In this document: piece after piece, positions 9,368 to 20,392 of the stretch
Numbering within the stretch: the first letter of the stretch is position 1
How the letters are laid out: each line of letters opens with the position of its first letter
Assembly (NCBI RefSeq): GCF_003852405.1
Contig: NZ_QAJM01000015.1
Location: forward strand, 1 to 49,515
Direction: 5' to 3'
Source: Pseudomonas sp. KBW05
GTDB lineage: Bacteria > Pseudomonadota > Gammaproteobacteria > Pseudomonadales > Pseudomonadaceae
DNA: 49,515 nt
The notes under the pieces: model-generated
The model's database searches: none
Told to the model about the DNA's origin: nothing
What the model saw: only the letters and a program-made list of their open reading frames with translations
Made by a program: the position numbers and the translations under genes

Positions 9368-10141
9368 ATGACGACTTTAAACGGCAAGACCGCCCTGGTC
9401 ACCGGCTCCACCAGCGGCATCGGCCTGGGGATTGCGCTGAGCCTGGCCAAGGCCGGCGCCAACCTGATCCTCAACGGCTTCGGCGACGCCAGCGCGGTGA
9501 TCGCCCAGGTGCAGGCGTTTGGCGGCAAGGTTGGCCATCACCCGGCGGACGTCAGCGACCCGGCGCAGATCGCCGACATGCTCGCCTACGCCGAGCGTGA
9601 ATTCGGCGGCGTCGACATCCTGGTGAACAACGCTGGCATCCAGCACGTGGCGGCGGTGGAAGACTTCCCTGCCGAGCGCTGGGATTCGATCATTGCCATC
9701 AACCTGTCGTCGGTGTTCCACAGCACGCGCCTGAGCTTGCCGGGGATGAAGGCCAAGGGCTGGGGGCGTATCGTCAACATTGCTTCGGTACACGGCCAGG
9801 TCGGCTCGGTGGGCAAGGCCGCGTACGTAGCAGCCAAGCATGGGGTGATCGGCTTGACCAAAGTGGTGGGCCTGGAGACGGCCACCAGCAATGTGACCTG
9901 CAACGCCATCTGCCCGGGCTGGGTGCTGACGCCGCTGGTGCAGAAACAGATCGATGATCGCATCGCCACGGGCGTGGACCCGCAGCAGGCGCAGCATGAC
10001 CTGCTGGCGGAGAAGCAGCCGTCGCTGGAGTTTGTCACACCGCCGCAACTCGGCGAGCTGGTGCTGTTCCTGTGCAGCGAAGCTGGCAGCCAGGTGCGTG
10101 GCGCCGCGTGGAACATCGATGGCGGCTGGCTGGCCCAATAG
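9368..10141 (+). CDS. bdhA: 3-hydroxybutyrate dehydrogenase
   Basis: A 257-residue short-chain dehydrogenase that would oxidise D-3-hydroxybutyrate to acetoacetate with NAD+. The Rossmann motif TGSTSGIGLGIAL is at the N-terminus, NNAG is present, and the catalytic Ser-Tyr-Lys set appears as NIASVHG and YVAAKHG. The HGQVGSVGKAAYVAAKHGV stretch is characteristic of the bacterial 3-hydroxybutyrate dehydrogenase clade, as is the DGGWLAQ C-terminus. It follows the permease by 7 bp. ATG 9368 places the Rossmann strand correctly, and an upstream ATG at 9353 lies inside the permease gene. Its product acetoacetate is the substrate of the enzyme encoded next. Confidence 0.92.
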   Translation: MTTLNGKTALVTGSTSGIGLGIALSLAKAGANLILNGFGDASAVIAQVQAFGGKVGHHPADVSDPAQIADMLAYAEREFGGVDILVNNAGIQHVAAVEDFPAERWDSIIAINLSSVFHSTRLSLPGMKAKGWGRIVNIASVHGQVGSVGKAAYVAAKHGVIGLTKVVGLETATSNVTCNAICPGWVLTPLVQKQIDDRIATGVDPQQAQHDLLAEKQPSLEFVTPPQLGELVLFLCSEAGSQVRGAAWNIDGGWLAQ

Positions 10142-10168
10142 CCCCCTATCTCGACAACAATGGAGATC

Positions 10169-10265
10169 CAAATGTGGGAGCGGGCTTGCTCGCGAATGCG
10201 GTGTATCAGCTAGCACATCTTGTACTGACCCACCGCATTCGCGAGCAAGCCCGCTCCCACATTTG
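10169..10265. repeat. REP pair (REPIN) inside the hydroxybutyrate operon
   Basis: Inverted REP pair with outer ends CAAATGTGGG and CCCACATTTG, the longest outer extension of the set. It lies between bdhA and the synthetase gene, 46 bp before the synthetase start. It may stabilise the upstream message or reduce expression of the distal gene. A frame of bdhA continues through it in another phase but is not a gene. Confidence 0.93.
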
Positions 10266-10311
10266 GCCTGTGTTGTCTGGAAGACTTCATACAAAAACAA
10301 GAGACGTGCCT

Positions 10312-12264
<1,953 letters not shown>

Positions 12265-12408
12265 AAGATGAAAGGTTTCAGCCCTGATGCACTCATTTGA
12301 AGACAAAACCCCAATGCATGCTATTTTTCGAGGGGTAGTCAGCCATTCCCGACTCACGGGATAATCGGCGTTTGTCATATTTCAAAGCGTTACGCTCAGG
12401 GCTTTTTC

Positions 12409-14904
12409 ATGAATGGAACACCCACCGTCAGCGCAGCCGCTGCATTGATTGCGCGGCTGGACTGGGCGCAAAGCCCACTCGGTGAGATAAACGACTGGCC
12501 GCAAAGCCTGCGCACCGCCGTGGATATCGTTGTCCACTCGCCGATGCCGATGCTCCTGCTGTGGGGCAGCCAACTGACCCAGCTCTACAACGACGGCTTC
12601 GCCCTGCTGGCCGGCAACAAGCACCCCGACGCCCTGGGCCAGCCGGCGCACCAGGCCTGGCCGGAGCTGCAAAGCTTCACCGCGCCGATCTACAACGCGG
12701 TGCTCGAAGGCCAGGTGCGCACCTTCACCGAGCAGCGCTTTATCCTGCAACGCAATCACCGCGACACCGAGATCTGGCTGGACCTGACCTACAGCCCGGT
12801 GCGCGATGAAAGCGGCAGCGTCGCCGGGATCCTGGTCACCGCCATCGAAACCAACGAACGCCGCAAGGCCCAGCACAACACCGAGCAACGCCTGCAACTG
12901 GCGCTGGCCGCCACCGATGCCGTGGGCACCTGGGATTGGGATATCGGCGAAGACCGCTTTATCGCCGACGCCCATTTCGCCTACCTGCACGGCGTGGCCC
13001 CCGATAACGCCGGCCTGCTGCCCATCAGCGCCTACCTGCAAGGCGTGCACCCGGAAGACCGTGGCATGGTGGCGCGCAGCATCAAGCATTGCATCACCTA
13101 CGGCACCGAATACGCCGAGGAATACCGCCTGCAGCAAGCCGACGGCCAGGTGCGCTGGGTGTTTGCCCGGGGGCGCTGCTACAAGGACCACCAGGGCCGC
13201 CCGGCGCGTTTTCTCGGCGCGGCGCTGGACCTCACCGAGCGCAAGCACACCGAACAGGCCTTGCGTCAAAGCCAGACCGAGTTGCAGCTGATCATCAACG
13301 CCATGCCGGTGCTGATTGGCTATGTCGACCACGAGCAACGTTTTCGCCTGAACAACAGCGCGTACCTGGAGTGGTACGGCATGACGCCCCAGGAGCTGTA
13401 CGGCAAGAGCATCCGCGAAGTGCTCGGCGACGAGGTCTATGCCGGCCGCGAGGACCAGATCAACGCGGCGCTCAAGGGCAAGGCGTGCAGCTTCCAGACC
13501 ATCACCCCGCACCGCGACGGACGCCCGCGCCACGCATTGATGAAGTACCTGCCGCGTTTCAGCAATGACGGTTCGGTGAATGGTTTCTACATCTTTGTGA
13601 TCGACGAAACCGAACGCAAACTCACCGAAGAAGCGCTGCGCAATCTCAACGAAAACCTTGAAGAGCGTGTGGCCCAGCGCACCCAGGCGCTGGCCGAAGC
13701 CAACGAGCGCCTGCAAAACGAGATGTTTGAACGTGAACGCGCCGAAGACGCCCTGCGCCATGCGCAGAAGATGGAAGCCGTGGGCCAGCTCACCGGTGGT
13801 ATCGCCCACGACTTCAACAATATGCTCACCGGGATTATCGGCAGCCTGGACCTGATGCAACGCTACATCGCCGCCGGGCGCAGTGACGAAATCGGTCGGT
13901 TTACCGATGCCGCCGTGTCCTCCGCCCACCGTGCTGCCGCCCTCACCCACCGTTTGCTGGCGTTTTCGCGACGTCAGTCCCTGGACCGCCGACCGCTGGA
14001 CCCGAACCAGTTGGTGGCGTCGCTCGAAGACTTGTTTCGCCGTACCAAGGGCGCCCATATCAACCTCAAGGTGCAACTGGGCCATGACATCTGGCCGGTG
14101 AACACCGACGCCAGCCAACTGGAAAACGCCCTGCTCAACCTGGTGATCAACGCGCGCGATGCCATGCCCGACGGCGGCGAATTGTTGATCGAAACGGCCA
14201 ACAGCTACCTGGACGGCACCGATATCACCACCCTGGAACCGGTGAAAGCCGGTGACTACGTGATGCTCGGCGTGTGCGACAACGGCGCGGGCATGGCGCC
14301 GAAGATCCTTGCCAAGGCGTTCGACCCGTTCTTTACCACCAAACCCATCGGCCAAGGCACCGGCCTTGGGCTGTCGATGATCTACGGTTTTGCCCAGCAG
14401 TCCGGCGGGCACGTGACCATCCACAGCGCACCGGGCCAGGGTACCTGCGTGCGCCTGTACCTGCCGCGCCTGCATGGCACCGCGCTGGAAAGCAGCCTGC
14501 CGGCCAGCCTCGGGGAGGCGCCAGTGGCCTTGGCCGGTGAAGCCGTGGTGGTAGTCGAGGATGACCCGGCGGTGCGCATGCTGGTGGTCAATGTGCTCGA
14601 CGAGTTGGGCTACACCGCGCACCAGGCGGCGGATGCCCGCACTGCGTTGCCGCTATTGGAGTCGGATTTACGTGTGGATCTGCTGGTCACCGACGTCGGC
14701 CTGCCGGGCATGAACGGCCGGCAACTGGCAGAGATCGCCCGCCAACATCGGCCGGGCCTGCGCGTGTTGTTCATGACCGGTTACGCAGAAAAAGCCGCCG
14801 AGCGCCAAGGCTTCCTGGAGGACGGCATGGACATGGTGGCCAAACCCTTTTCCATCGACCTGCTGGCCACGAAAATCCGCAGCATGATCAGCGTGGTTGA
14901 ATGA
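12409..14904 (+). CDS. Multi-PAS hybrid histidine kinase with C-terminal receiver
   Basis: An 831-residue soluble sensor kinase with no transmembrane segments, so cytoplasmic. Three PAS-like regions (about 10-145, 160-285, 290-410) are followed by a coiled-coil (about 410-455) and the HisKA domain with phospho-acceptor His467 in GGIAHDFNN. The ATPase domain has N box [11 protein letters not shown]1 DNGAGM and G2 GTGLGLS. A receiver domain follows (about 710-825) with phospho-acceptor Asp762 in [10 protein letters not shown] and the conserved lysine in VAKPF. No output domain or response regulator gene is adjacent, so its target is unknown. It resembles the kinase at 39886-41586 in the first PAS (DW, then LG, then W, S, L pattern) and the GG-AHDFNN H box. 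A stand-alone gene 144 bp after the synthetase. Confidence 0.9.
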   Translation: MNGTPTVSAAAALIARLDWAQSPLGEINDWPQSLRTAVDIVVHSPMPMLLLWGSQLTQLYNDGFALLAGNKHPDALGQPAHQAWPELQSFTAPIYNAVLEGQVRTFTEQRFILQRNHRDTEIWLDLTYSPVRDESGSVAGILVTAIETNERRKAQHNTEQRLQLALAATDAVGTWDWDIGEDRFIADAHFAYLHGVAPDNAGLLPISAYLQGVHPEDRGMVARSIKHCITYGTEYAEEYRLQQADGQVRWVFARGRCYKDHQGRPARFLGAALDLTERKHTEQALRQSQTELQLIINAMPVLIGYVDHEQRFRLNNSAYLEWYGMTPQELYGKSIREVLGDEVYAGREDQINAALKGKACSFQTITPHRDGRPRHALMKYLPRFSNDGSVNGFYIFVIDETERKLTEEALRNLNENLEERVAQRTQALAEANERLQNEMFERERAEDALRHAQKMEAVGQLTGGIAHDFNNMLTGIIGSLDLMQRYIAAGRSDEIGRFTDAAVSSAHRAAALTHRLLAFSRRQSLDRRPLDPNQLVASLEDLFRRTKGAHINLKVQLGHDIWPVNTDASQLENALLNLVINARDAMPDGGELLIETANSYLDGTDITTLEPVKAGDYVMLGVCDNGAGMAPKILAKAFDPFFTTKPIGQGTGLGLSMIYGFAQQSGGHVTIHSAPGQGTCVRLYLPRLHGTALESSLPASLGEAPVALAGEAVVVVEDDPAVRMLVVNVLDELGYTAHQAADARTALPLLESDLRVDLLVTDVGLPGMNGRQLAEIARQHRPGLRVLFMTGYAEKAAERQGFLEDGMDMVAKPFSIDLLATKIRSMISVVE

Positions 14905-14949
14905 GTTCAGGCATAATCGCGCGCCGTTGCACGTACCTGGTAGAGATCA

Positions 14950-15225
14950 ATGAAAGCCCAAGCCCGTCATATCCTGGTGAAAACCAGCGAAGAAGCCGAA
15001 CAACTCAAGCAGCGCATTGCCAAGGGCGAAGCCTTTGACGTGCTGGCCAAGAAGTACTCCACCTGCCCGTCGGGCAAGCGCGGCGGTGATCTGGGGGAGA
15101 TTCGGCCGGGGCAGATGGTGGGGGTGATCGATGCGGTGATCTTCAAGAAGCCGCTGCGGGTGGTGCATGGGCCGATCAAGAGCAAGTTTGGGTATCACCT
15201 GGTGCAGGTGTTTTACCGCGACTGA
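14950..15225 (+). CDS. Second PpiC-type peptidyl-prolyl isomerase
   Basis: A 91-residue cytoplasmic parvulin, paralogous to the product of 209-490. Shared features are ARHILV, a CPSGKRGGDLGE loop, GQMVGVID and KFGYHLVQV. It is more basic than its paralogue, and the region after GQMV differs (GVIDAVIFKKPLRVVHG). It begins 45 bp after the histidine kinase and ends 20 bp before a REP element. Codon use shifts to more G-ending glycine codons near the end, but nothing suggests breakage. Confidence 0.93.
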   Translation: MKAQARHILVKTSEEAEQLKQRIAKGEAFDVLAKKYSTCPSGKRGGDLGEIRPGQMVGVIDAVIFKKPLRVVHGPIKSKFGYHLVQVFYRD

Positions 15226-15245
15226 GGGGTTGGCTTTGAACCGCT

Positions 15246-15328
15246 TTCGCGAGCAAGCCCGCTCCCACAGATGACCGCATTTTATCTGACGGAATGCGGT
15301 CGAATGTGGGAGCGGGCTTGCTCGCGAA
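15246..15328. repeat. Inside-out REP pair between ppiC paralogue and kdgK
   Basis: Two REP cores are present (15246-15268 and 15306-15328), but their order is reversed compared with the other loci: the CTCGCGAA ends point outward and the GTGGG ends face each other. Between them GACCGCATT (15273-15281) and AATGCGGTC (15293-15301) also pair. The 83-bp unit is thus one long palindrome lying between convergent genes, and may terminate both. Confidence 0.9.
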
Positions 15329-15345
15329 CCGCCAAAGGCGGCCAT

Positions 15346-16251
15346 TCACCGAGGTATCAACGCCCCTGGCACTTGAATCACCCGACTCGCCAACCGATGC
15401 CCCGCCACCGCCGCCTCTTGCGGCGAGCCACCCTTCAACCGGCTGGCCAGATACGCCGCACTGAACGAATCCCCCGCCGCCGTCGTATCCACCACCTTCT
15501 CCACCTTGATCGCCGGCACAGCAAAGTCCTCGCCCTTACAACGGATCAGGCATTCCTCCGCGCCACGCTTGAGCACCACTTCCTCAATCCCCGGATACGC
15601 CGCAAACACCAGCTCACTGCTGGCATACCCAAACAACGCGCGCTCGTCATCCTCAGTCAGCAAGGCCATGTCCACCTCGGCCAAGACCTCGCGATACGCC
15701 ACGCGTGCCGCCTCGACACTGGCCCACAAACGCGGGCGGTAGTTGTTGTCGAACACCACCTTGCCGCCGCGCCGGCGGGTTTCGATCAAGGTGTGCAGCA
15801 AGCGCTCGCGGCCGATCTCACCCAGCACTGCGAGGGTGATGCCGCTGAAATACACCACGTCGTAAGCCGGCAATGCGGCCAGGATCGGCTCGGCGGCGGG
15901 TGTGGTGAAGCAGTCGCGCACGGCGGCTTCGTTACGCCAGTAGAGAAACTTGCGTTCGCCATTGGCGTCGGTCTGGATGCAGTACAAACCCGGCAAGCGC
16001 CCGGGCAGGCGCTGGACCATGGCGAGCCCAAGGCCTTCGTCGGCCCATTGCTGGCACATGGCGTCGCTGAAGCTGTCATCGCCTAGTGCTGTCACATAGT
16101 CGACTTTGCCAATATCGCCCAGCTCGCGGCGCAGGTACACCGCCGTGTTCAGGGTGTCGCCGCCGAAGCTTTGGTGCAGGCTGCCGTCGGCGCGGTGTTG
16201 CAGTTCGATCATGCATTCGCCGATGAGGGCGATGTGGGGGTGGGCTGTCAT
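15346..16251 (-). CDS. kdgK: 2-keto-3-deoxygluconate kinase (PfkB family)
   Basis: A 301-residue PfkB-family sugar kinase that would phosphorylate 2-keto-3-deoxygluconate (KDG) to KDG-6-phosphate, an Entner-Doudoroff intermediate. It has the N-terminal GECMIEL and FGGDTLNTAVYL motifs and the C-terminal PfkB signature DTTAAGDSFSAAYLA with the catalytic Asp. The YFSGITLAVL segment fits the KDG kinase group. ATG 16251 was chosen because the longer frame reads into a REP element. It is the last gene of a leftward cluster with a PLP-dependent deaminase, an IclR regulator, RidA and an ABC importer. That context points to KDG made by deamination of an amino sugar acid. Confidence 0.88.
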   Translation of the reverse strand: MTAHPHIALIGECMIELQHRADGSLHQSFGGDTLNTAVYLRRELGDIGKVDYVTALGDDSFSDAMCQQWADEGLGLAMVQRLPGRLPGLYCIQTDANGERKFLYWRNEAAVRDCFTTPAAEPILAALPAYDVVYFSGITLAVLGEIGRERLLHTLIETRRRGGKVVFDNNYRPRLWASVEAARVAYREVLAEVDMALLTEDDERALFGYASSELVFAAYPGIEEVVLKRGAEECLIRCKGEDFAVPAIKVEKVVDTTAAGDSFSAAYLASRLKGGSPQEAAVAGHRLASRVIQVPGALIPR

Positions 16252-16281
16252 GGTGGATTCTCGGGTGTGGCTGATGGCCTC

Positions 16282-16371
16282 TTCGCGAGCAAGCCCGCTC
16301 CCACATTGGATTGGGTTCACAGATTTCTATTTGTGAATACAGTCAAGTGTGGGAGCGGGCTTGCTCGCGAA
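16282..16371. repeat. Inside-out REP pair between deaminase and kdgK
   Basis: REP cores at 16282-16304 and 16349-16371, again with GTGGG ends facing inward. It lies between two genes of the same leftward cluster, 30 bp upstream of kdgK and 14 bp after the deaminase stop, so it may tune the ratio of their messages. Confidence 0.9.
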
Positions 16372-16385
16372 GGGAGCGACTCGGT

Positions 16386-17594
16386 CTAGAAGCAGGTATG
16401 CAAACTCTCAACCACCTGCAACTGCTCATCCACCAGGCAACCCACCTGCCACTTGTCAAAGGTCAGGCAAGGGTGCGAAGTGCCGAAGGAAATAATGTCG
16501 CCAATGCGCAGCTCAACCCCCGCGGCAACGGTCATGAACGCATGCTGGTCCATCACCGCCGTGACCTTGCACGCACTCACATCATCCCCTTCGGCGCCAA
16601 CCACGCCCGCCTTGTAGCGCTTGAGCGGCACCGGCAAACCAGCGTCGTAGGCCACGTCGCGCTTGCCCAGGGCGATCACCGCAAAACCCGGCTCGGGCAT
16701 CGATTGCACATGAGCCCAGACTTCCAGGGCCGGGCGCAGGCCTTCGTTGAGGTCGCTGCGACGGTCGAGCACGCAGCATTGCGCTTCTTTGTAGATGCCA
16801 TGGTCATGGGCCACGTAGCTACCCGGGCGCAGGACGCTGAGGAAACGGCCGGCAGCGTTTTGTTCTTCAAACGATTCGGCGATCAGGTCATACCAAGCCG
16901 ACCCCGATGCAGTGACGATCGGCTTGGGCAGGTCGAATGAACCGTTGTTCTGCAGATCCACCGCCAGACGCACCAGGCTCGCGGCGAAGTTGCGGATGCC
17001 GCTGATGGCGTGCTCGCCGTGGATCACCCCTTCATAACCTTCGATACCGGTGAGGGCCAGGGCCGGCTGGGCCTTGATCGCCTTGGCCAGGTCGCGCACT
17101 TCCTGCTCGCTGCGGCAACCGCAACGGCCGCCGACCACGCCGTATTCGATCATCACGTTCAGGCGCAGGCCACGGGCGGCGAAAAACAGGCCGAGGTCGG
17201 CGACGTTGTCCGGGTGGTCGACCATGCAGTGGAAATCAAAATCCTTATCCGCCAGCAGGTCGGCGATCAACGCCATGTTGGGCGCGCCCACCAGTTGGTT
17301 GGCCATCAGCACACGGCGCACGCCACCGGCATAGGCGGCGCGGGTCTGCACCGCACTGGCCAGGGTGATGCCCCAGGCGCCGGCGGCGATCTGGCGTTGG
17401 AACAGCGCCGGCATCATGCTCGTCTTGCCATGGGGCGCCAGCTCGGCGCCGCTGTTGCTGACGAAGGTTTGCATCCAGCGGATGTTGTGTTCCAGGGCCT
17501 CGCGGTGCAGCACCAGGGCAGGCAGGCTGACGTCACGGACCAAGTGGGCACCGACGGCGGCGGCGCCTTTTTCAACGGCATTGATGGCAGACAT
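16386..17594 (-). CDS. PLP-dependent deaminase, alanine-racemase fold (D-amino acid or D-glucosaminate dehydratase)
   Basis: A 402-residue fold-type III PLP enzyme. The PLP lysine is Lys57 in APHGKTSMMP and the N-terminal half is an alanine-racemase-type barrel (LASAVQTRAAYAGGVRRVLMANQ). The C-terminal domain has the SHPC pair (FGTSHPCLTFDKW) that binds a metal in D-serine dehydratase-like enzymes. The family removes ammonia from beta-hydroxy D-amino acids by dehydration. Next to a KDG kinase the likeliest reaction is D-glucosaminate to KDG plus ammonia, since D-glucosaminate is a 2-amino-3-hydroxy acid; this is inference. D-serine or D-threonine are alternatives. Its ribosome binding site overlaps the IclR gene stop (TAGGAG), so the two are coupled. 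Confidence 0.82.
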   Translation of the reverse strand: MSAINAVEKGAAAVGAHLVRDVSLPALVLHREALEHNIRWMQTFVSNSGAELAPHGKTSMMPALFQRQIAAGAWGITLASAVQTRAAYAGGVRRVLMANQLVGAPNMALIADLLADKDFDFHCMVDHPDNVADLGLFFAARGLRLNVMIEYGVVGGRCGCRSEQEVRDLAKAIKAQPALALTGIEGYEGVIHGEHAISGIRNFAASLVRLAVDLQNNGSFDLPKPIVTASGSAWYDLIAESFEEQNAAGRFLSVLRPGSYVAHDHGIYKEAQCCVLDRRSDLNEGLRPALEVWAHVQSMPEPGFAVIALGKRDVAYDAGLPVPLKRYKAGVVGAEGDDVSACKVTAVMDQHAFMTVAAGVELRIGDIISFGTSHPCLTFDKWQVGCLVDEQLQVVESLHTCF

Positions 17595-17603
17595 GAAATG
17601 CTC

Positions 17604-18368
17604 CTATTCGTTGATGCGACGGGCCAGGTTATTGGCGCTGTCGATCAACACCCGGCGATAGTCGTTGTAGTTTTTCAGCGCATCGGCCCGTGGGGCGACG
17701 ATGCACAGGGTCGCAATGCTGATGCCTTGCGCGTCCCGGACCGGGGCGGCAAAGCAATGGGTAAAGGTGTCGGCCACACTGTCGAAGGAAAAGAACCCAT
17801 CGAGGGTGGCCTGGCGGATTTGTGCGAGGAAGGTGTCCAGCGGCAAGCGCTGGCCGTCCGGCAGGATAAAGTCATCGTGGTCGATCAGGTCAGTGATCTG
17901 CTTGTCACTCAAATGCCCGAGCAACAGGCGCCCGGAAGCGGTCCAGGGGATCGGTGCGTTTTCGCCGATATCCGAAGATATGCGGAAATGCCGCTCGCCC
18001 TCGCGCATCAGCGCCACCGTGTATTTGCGCCCGTTGAGCAGGCACATCTGCGCGGTTTCTTGGGTTTGGCTGACGATCTCCTGCAAGGCGTGGTCGGCCT
18101 CGCGGGTCAGGTCGAAGTGACGCAGGTGCGCCTGGCCGAGGAAGTACAGCTGGCGGCCGAGGTAGACGTGACCGTCCTTGCCCACGGTTTCGAGGATGCG
18201 CCGCTCCAGCAGCGATGCGACCAGTTCATAGACCGTGGACTTGGGGCTGCCGATGCCGCTGGCAATATCATTCGGGCGCAGGGGCTGGCCGATCTCCTTG
18301 AGAAAATCGAGGATATCGAACGCCCGGTCCAGGCCTTTGGCGCGGCGTTTGATGGTGTCTTCGGTCAT
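17604..18368 (-). CDS. IclR-family transcriptional regulator
   Basis: A 254-residue IclR-type regulator. Residues about 10-75 form the winged helix-turn-helix (LDRAFDILDFLKEIGQPLR, then DIASGIGSPKSTVYELV). The C-terminal effector domain contains the usual QTQETAQMCLL and TASGRLLLGHL stretches. It lies inside the cluster it probably controls, directly upstream of the deaminase and downstream of the transporter and RidA genes. A palindrome TTCCG-N6-CGGAA upstream of the transporter operon (21981-21996) is a candidate operator. Whether it represses or activates cannot be told; many relatives of sugar-acid pathways are repressors released by a KDG-like molecule. Confidence 0.9.
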   Translation of the reverse strand: MTEDTIKRRAKGLDRAFDILDFLKEIGQPLRPNDIASGIGSPKSTVYELVASLLERRILETVGKDGHVYLGRQLYFLGQAHLRHFDLTREADHALQEIVSQTQETAQMCLLNGRKYTVALMREGERHFRISSDIGENAPIPWTASGRLLLGHLSDKQITDLIDHDDFILPDGQRLPLDTFLAQIRQATLDGFFSFDSVADTFTHCFAAPVRDAQGISIATLCIVAPRADALKNYNDYRRVLIDSANNLARRINE

Positions 18369-18411
18369 GGCAGGTCGGTTCCGTAAAATTCTGGTGCTGT
18401 ACCGAGATCCC

Positions 18412-18502
18412 CTGTGGGAGCGGGCTTGCTCGCGAATGCGGTGGATCAGTTACAGATGTATTCACTGACACACCGCATTCGCGAGCAAGCCCGCTCCCAC
18501 AG
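18412..18502. repeat. REP pair (REPIN) between ridA and the IclR gene
   Basis: Standard inverted REP pair with outer ends CTGTGGG and CCCACAG and a TTCACTGACACACCGC spacer. It splits the leftward cluster into a transporter-RidA part and a regulator-enzyme part. The second part may have its own weak promoter in the 43 bp between the REP and the IclR start, or depend on read-through. Confidence 0.93.
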
Positions 18503-18533
18503 TTAATCTTCAGTGGTCTCAAGAGTGAGGCAT

Positions 18534-18923
18534 TTAGCCCTTTTTCTTGTAGGCCACGCAATCGATCTCCACCTTGCAATCCACCATCATGTTGGCCTGC
18601 ACACAGGCCCGCGCCGGGGCGTGTTCCGGGGTGAAGTATTCGCCGAACACCTTGTTGAAACTCCAGAAGTCGCGCGGGTCTTCCAGCCATACGCCGACAC
18701 GCACCACGTCTTTCAACTCGTAGCCGGCCTCTTCCAGAATCGCCACCACATTGCGCATGGTCTGCCGGGTTTGCTCGACGATGCCGCCGTTGATGATTTC
18801 ACCGTCCACCGCTGGCACTTGGCCCGAGACGTAGAGCCAGCCGTCCGCTTCCACCGCGCGGGCGAAGGGACGGGGCTGGCCGCCGCCGGCGGTGCTGCCG
18901 GTGCCGTAACGAGTAATGCTCAT
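18534..18923 (-). CDS. RidA-family enamine/imine deaminase
   Basis: A 129-residue member of the RidA/YjgF/Rid family, which hydrolyses reactive enamine or imine intermediates released by PLP-dependent dehydratases to the keto acid and ammonia. The family signature appears as ARACVQANMMVDCKVEIDCVA. The arginine that binds the substrate carboxylate is in PARACVQ. A strong AGGAGG ribosome binding site supports ATG 18923 rather than a longer frame that would start inside the ATPase gene. It follows the ATPase stop by 16 bp. With a PLP deaminase in the same cluster, it probably speeds hydrolysis of that enzyme's product; this pairing is inferred. Confidence 0.9.
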   Translation of the reverse strand: MSITRYGTGSTAGGGQPRPFARAVEADGWLYVSGQVPAVDGEIINGGIVEQTRQTMRNVVAILEEAGYELKDVVRVGVWLEDPRDFWSFNKVFGEYFTPEHAPARACVQANMMVDCKVEIDCVAYKKKG

Positions 18924-18939
18924 AAAAATAGCCTCCTGA

Positions 18940-19722
18940 TTAAAAACGAATGTTCTTGAGAAATTCCGCCAGGCGCGGCGATTGCGGGCGTTCGAAAATG
19001 TCCTTCGACGACCCCTGCTCTTCAATGCGCCCCTGGTTCATGAAAACGATCTTGTCGGACACTTCATAGGCAAAGCGCATTTCGTGGGTGACCAGCAACA
19101 TGGTCATGCCCTCTTCCGCCAGGCCCTTGATCACGCTGAGCACTTCACCCACCAGCTCCGGGTCGAGGGCCGAGGTGACTTCGTCGAAGAGCATCAGACT
19201 GGGGTTCATCGCAATGGCGCGGGCAATCGCCACACGCTGTTGCTGGCCACCGGAAAGCTGGCCGGGGAAGTGATTGCGCCGCTCCAAAAGCCCTACGCGG
19301 TCGAGCCATTTTTCTGCGAGTGCCACAGCCTCGTCCTTGCCCATCTTTTTGACTTTGAGCAGGCCGAGGGTAACGTTCTGCAACGCCGTCAAATGCGGAA
19401 ACAGGTTGAACTGCTGGAACGCCATGCCAGTCATGGCGCGATGCTGGGAAATCACCCGCTCGGGGTGGCGCACGCGCTTGCCGCCGATGTCGCTGTAGCC
19501 GATGGACTCACCGTCGAGGGTGATCTGCCCGCCCTGGAACTCCTCCAGCAGGTTGACGCAGCGCAACAGCGTGGTCTTGCCCGAGCCACTGGAGCCGATC
19601 AACGTGACCACGTTGCCGCGCTGCATGGTCAGGTCCACGCCCTTGAGCACTTCCACCTCGCCGTACTGTTTACGCAGGCCGCGGATGTTGAGCAACGGTT
19701 GCTCGATGTGAGGTTGGTTCAT
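18940..19722 (-). CDS. ABC importer ATPase, polar amino acid type
   Basis: A 260-residue ATPase of the HisP/GlnQ subfamily that would energise the importer encoded by the next two genes. Walker A is [10 protein letters not shown], the signature is [15 protein letters not shown], Walker B is [12 protein letters not shown] and the H-loop is LVTHEM. It has the DGESIGYSD-containing insert before [13 protein letters not shown] that is seen in glucosaminate and opine-type members. Its start overlaps the stop of the permease gene by 4 bp (ATGA), which couples translation. Imported substrate is inferred from the cluster to be an amino sugar acid or related amino acid. Confidence 0.92.
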   Translation of the reverse strand: MNQPHIEQPLLNIRGLRKQYGEVEVLKGVDLTMQRGNVVTLIGSSGSGKTTLLRCVNLLEEFQGGQITLDGESIGYSDIGGKRVRHPERVISQHRAMTGMAFQQFNLFPHLTALQNVTLGLLKVKKMGKDEAVALAEKWLDRVGLLERRNHFPGQLSGGQQQRVAIARAIAMNPSLMLFDEVTSALDPELVGEVLSVIKGLAEEGMTMLLVTHEMRFAYEVSDKIVFMNQGRIEEQGSSKDIFERPQSPRLAEFLKNIRF

Positions 19723-20381
19723 GGCAAGGCCACCCGCTTTTCAATGTAGCGCCCGAATAATTCGATGGCGTAGTTGATGACAAAGAACAGAAACCCGGCG
19801 AACAGGTAGAACTCCAGGGTCATGAACGTGCGCGCAATCACTTGCTGGGTACTCAGCAGCAACTCAGCCACGCCGATCACCGACAGCAGGGTCGACGCCT
19901 TGACGATTTCCGTGGAGGAATTGACCCAGGTCGGCAGGATCTGCCGCAGCGCCTGGGGCAACAGCACGTAGGCCAGGGACTGTTGGAACGTCAGGCCAAT
20001 CGCCTTGCCCGCTTCCAGTTGCCCGCGGGGAATGGCTTGCAGCGCACCGCGCACGATCTCCGACACGTGGGAGCCGCAAAACAGCGTCAAGCCAACCGCA
20101 CCGGCCTGGAACGCGCTGATCTGCCAACCGAGGGCCGGCAACATGTAGAAACACGCGAGCACCAGCACAAACACCGGCGTGCCACGGATCAGATCCACAT
20201 ACAGGCGAAACGGCGCACGCATCCAGAATTTGCCGTAGGTCAGGATCAACCCGGCGACAATGCCGATCAGGGTGCCAAAGATAATCGCCAGCGCCGACAC
20301 ATACACACTGGCTTGAAAGCCCGCCCACAGGGTATCCCGGGCGATCCACAACTCATGCAGCCAGCTGGGGGACTCGTACAT
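19719..20381 (-). CDS. ABC importer permease, polar amino acid type (second)
   Basis: A 220-residue HisM/GlnP-family permease with about five transmembrane segments. The EAA loop is recognisable in [20 protein letters not shown]. The segment [20 protein letters not shown] is the standard P-R-G-T-P signature of this group. Its stop overlaps the ATPase start, and it begins 11 bp after the other permease gene. The two permeases would form a heterodimeric pore. Confidence 0.92.
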   Translation of the reverse strand: MYESPSWLHELWIARDTLWAGFQASVYVSALAIIFGTLIGIVAGLILTYGKFWMRAPFRLYVDLIRGTPVFVLVLACFYMLPALGWQISAFQAGAVGLTLFCGSHVSEIVRGALQAIPRGQLEAGKAIGLTFQQSLAYVLLPQALRQILPTWVNSSTEIVKASTLLSVIGVAELLLSTQQVIARTFMTLEFYLFAGFLFFVINYAIELFGRYIEKRVALP

Positions 20382-20392
20382 GGAAACCCTCC

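Noticed and set aside
12265-12408. Sigma70 promoter before the large hybrid kinase (TTGAAG with CTATTT 18 bp later)
   Set aside because: The match is poor in the -10 part and several equally weak pairs exist in this stretch.
12382-14622. 746-codon minus-strand frame opposite the hybrid kinase
   Set aside because: The plus-strand kinase has all expected domains; the antisense frame has none.
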